From Skeletonema tropicum (Eukaryota > Bacillariophyta > Thalassiosirophyceae > Thalassiosirales > Thalassiosiraceae): 64,000 bases of DNA. The stretch lies in NCBI GenBank assembly GCA_037178625.1, contig CM074127.1, positions 2,046,001-2,110,000 on the forward strand, written 5' to 3'. How positions within the stretch are numbered: position 1 is the stretch's first letter; every line of letters starts with the position of its first letter. Below the pieces are notes generated by a model. That model did not search any database, was not told the DNA's origin, and saw only the letters and a list, made by a program, of their open reading frames with translations. A program made the position numbers and the translations under genes. Positions 63,018-64,000 of this stretch are shown one piece after another.

Positions 63018-63899
63018 ATGAGCAGCGCCTTCGTATCAAGCGGGGGTATCTCCCTCGAGTCCATCGGGCTCACGCTCGGTTTGGGCATGTGCGTCACATG
63101 CATTACAGTAATCGCGTTTGGAATAGCCGTCATGAAACGGCACACCAATATTGCTCCGCGGTGTACGGCTCGTCATCCGAATACGATTTGGAGGCGGAGG
63201 AGGGACATGTATGGATCCAACAAAGAGAGGAGGAGGAAAAAGAAGAGCAAGGAGCAAAAGAAGAAAAAAGTTGGCGAGTCGACCATCAGTACCAATAATG
63301 ATAATGGTCCAACTGTCACCAATGATGGATCACAACAAACCGATGACAAAACACTACTATCCTCACAAGCCCCCACCATTATCAAACGAAACTCCTCCTT
63401 TCAAGATTTCACCGTCAAAAAGGCACCCCGAATCGCCGCCAATACCGCCGCCAAAATAGTTACGGGGGTCGATATGAATGGCATGGCCCGCTCTCAAGAA
63501 AGTATCAAACAAATGGAGGAACAGGAACAACAACGTGAGTTTGTACAGAATTCCATGGGTCAACCTGTCTATGTGGGACGAAGTAACAAGAGTTTGGTGG
63601 AACGGCAGTTATCAGGTGGTGGGAGCAGTGGGGGTGGTAGTCCCAAGAAGATCATGGGTTCATCACCATCATCGCCGGAACAAGAAAATTTGGATGAATT
63701 GTTGGCGGGGGTGTTTACTGCTCCTCCCCCCGCTGCTGTTGCTGCGGATGTGGGTGAGCCTGTGGTGAAGGATCCAGAGGTGGGATTTTCGAATGATGAG
63801 AATGATATTAGTGATGTGGAGAATGAGCTGAGTGATGGTGACAATGAGCCTAGTGATAAGTTGTACTCTCATCCTCAAGATCGTGGCAATCCATTCCTG
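63018..63899 (+). CDS. Single-pass membrane protein, 5' exon, runs off the window
   Basis: The first exon encodes 294 residues and ends at a splice donor (CTG followed by GTGAGT at 63900). Candidate acceptors lie at about 63949 or 63994, so the gene continues beyond 64000. A hydrophobic segment (about residues 17-38, LGLGMCVTCITVIAFGIAVM) is followed by a very basic stretch (RRRRDMYGSNKERRRKKKSKEQKKKK) and a long Ser/Gly/Pro/Asp-rich region with KKIMGSSPSSPEQ and acidic repeats (SDVENELSDGDNEPSD). The layout suggests a membrane anchor with a long cytoplasmic disordered domain. No family was recognised. Confidence 0.7.
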
Positions 63900-64000
63900 G
63901 TGAGTCTCTTGAGCTTCTGCTAGATTTTTGCATTTTTTCAGCTATCCAGCGTTTCTAATCGCTACTATTTCTTTGTTTGCTTTTTATTATCAAGGGATGG

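Noticed and set aside
1..64000. tRNA and rRNA genes
   Set aside because: I looked for T-loop signatures (GGTTCGAATCC-like) and rRNA landmarks by eye and found no convincing case; a covariance-model scan would be decisive.

Overview
The window looks like a nuclear chromosome segment of a diatom (stramenopile alga), most likely a centric species. The evidence is: compact genes with short GT-AG introns (about 70-110 nt); several N-termini with a signal peptide ending in the A-x-[AS]-F type motif that targets diatom plastids; helicase-associated-domain repeats and a GT77-type nucleotide-diphospho-sugar transferase of kinds common in diatoms; and the mix of transposon families. This is inference; the species cannot be fixed from the sequence alone.

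Layout. 1-4052: two DNA transposons side by side. One is a pogo-like deletion derivative with 23-bp terminal inverted repeats. The other is a 2.7-kb DDE transposon with about 65-bp terminal inverted repeats and a target duplication. 4159-11197: five host genes (TsaE, a plastid NAD-binding-like protein, a four-repeat helicase-associated-domain protein, a multi-pass membrane protein, a MATH-BTB-SAP protein with one apparent frameshift). 11400-19160: three tandem arrays with a period near 184 bp. The first and third share an ancestral unit in opposite orientation, and a coiled-coil protein gene sits between them. 19434-20453: a DUF218-like membrane protein. 20667-24116: two degenerate relatives of the DDE transposon. 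24878-41942: nine host genes: a RusA-type Holliday junction resolvase with a plastid presequence, a VTT/DedA-like protein, an LRR protein, APC4, an IQ-motif protein, a chalcone-isomerase-fold protein, VPS37, CHMP7 and a GT77 glycosyltransferase. 42240-59740: a nested transposon block. It holds a Ty3/gypsy element with near-identical short LTRs whose RNase H is split by a 5.5-kb insertion carrying duplicated PIF1-like helicase fragments, then a decayed Ty1/copia element, a frameshifted IS630-like transposase and a MITE. 59806-63899: a METTL21-type methyltransferase, a multi-pass membrane protein, and the first exon of a gene that runs off the window.

How the genes relate. Host genes alternate strands almost without exception, with short convergent spacers (about 70-190 bp) and divergent spacers of about 190-440 bp that probably act as shared promoters. 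VPS37 (ESCRT-I) and CHMP7 (ESCRT-III) lie tail to tail. Four products (NAD-binding-like, coiled-coil, RusA-like, VTT) carry probable plastid presequences. The most notable candidate is the RusA-type resolvase: phage-type catalytic residues on a protein apparently addressed to the plastid, where it could resolve recombination junctions in plastid DNA.
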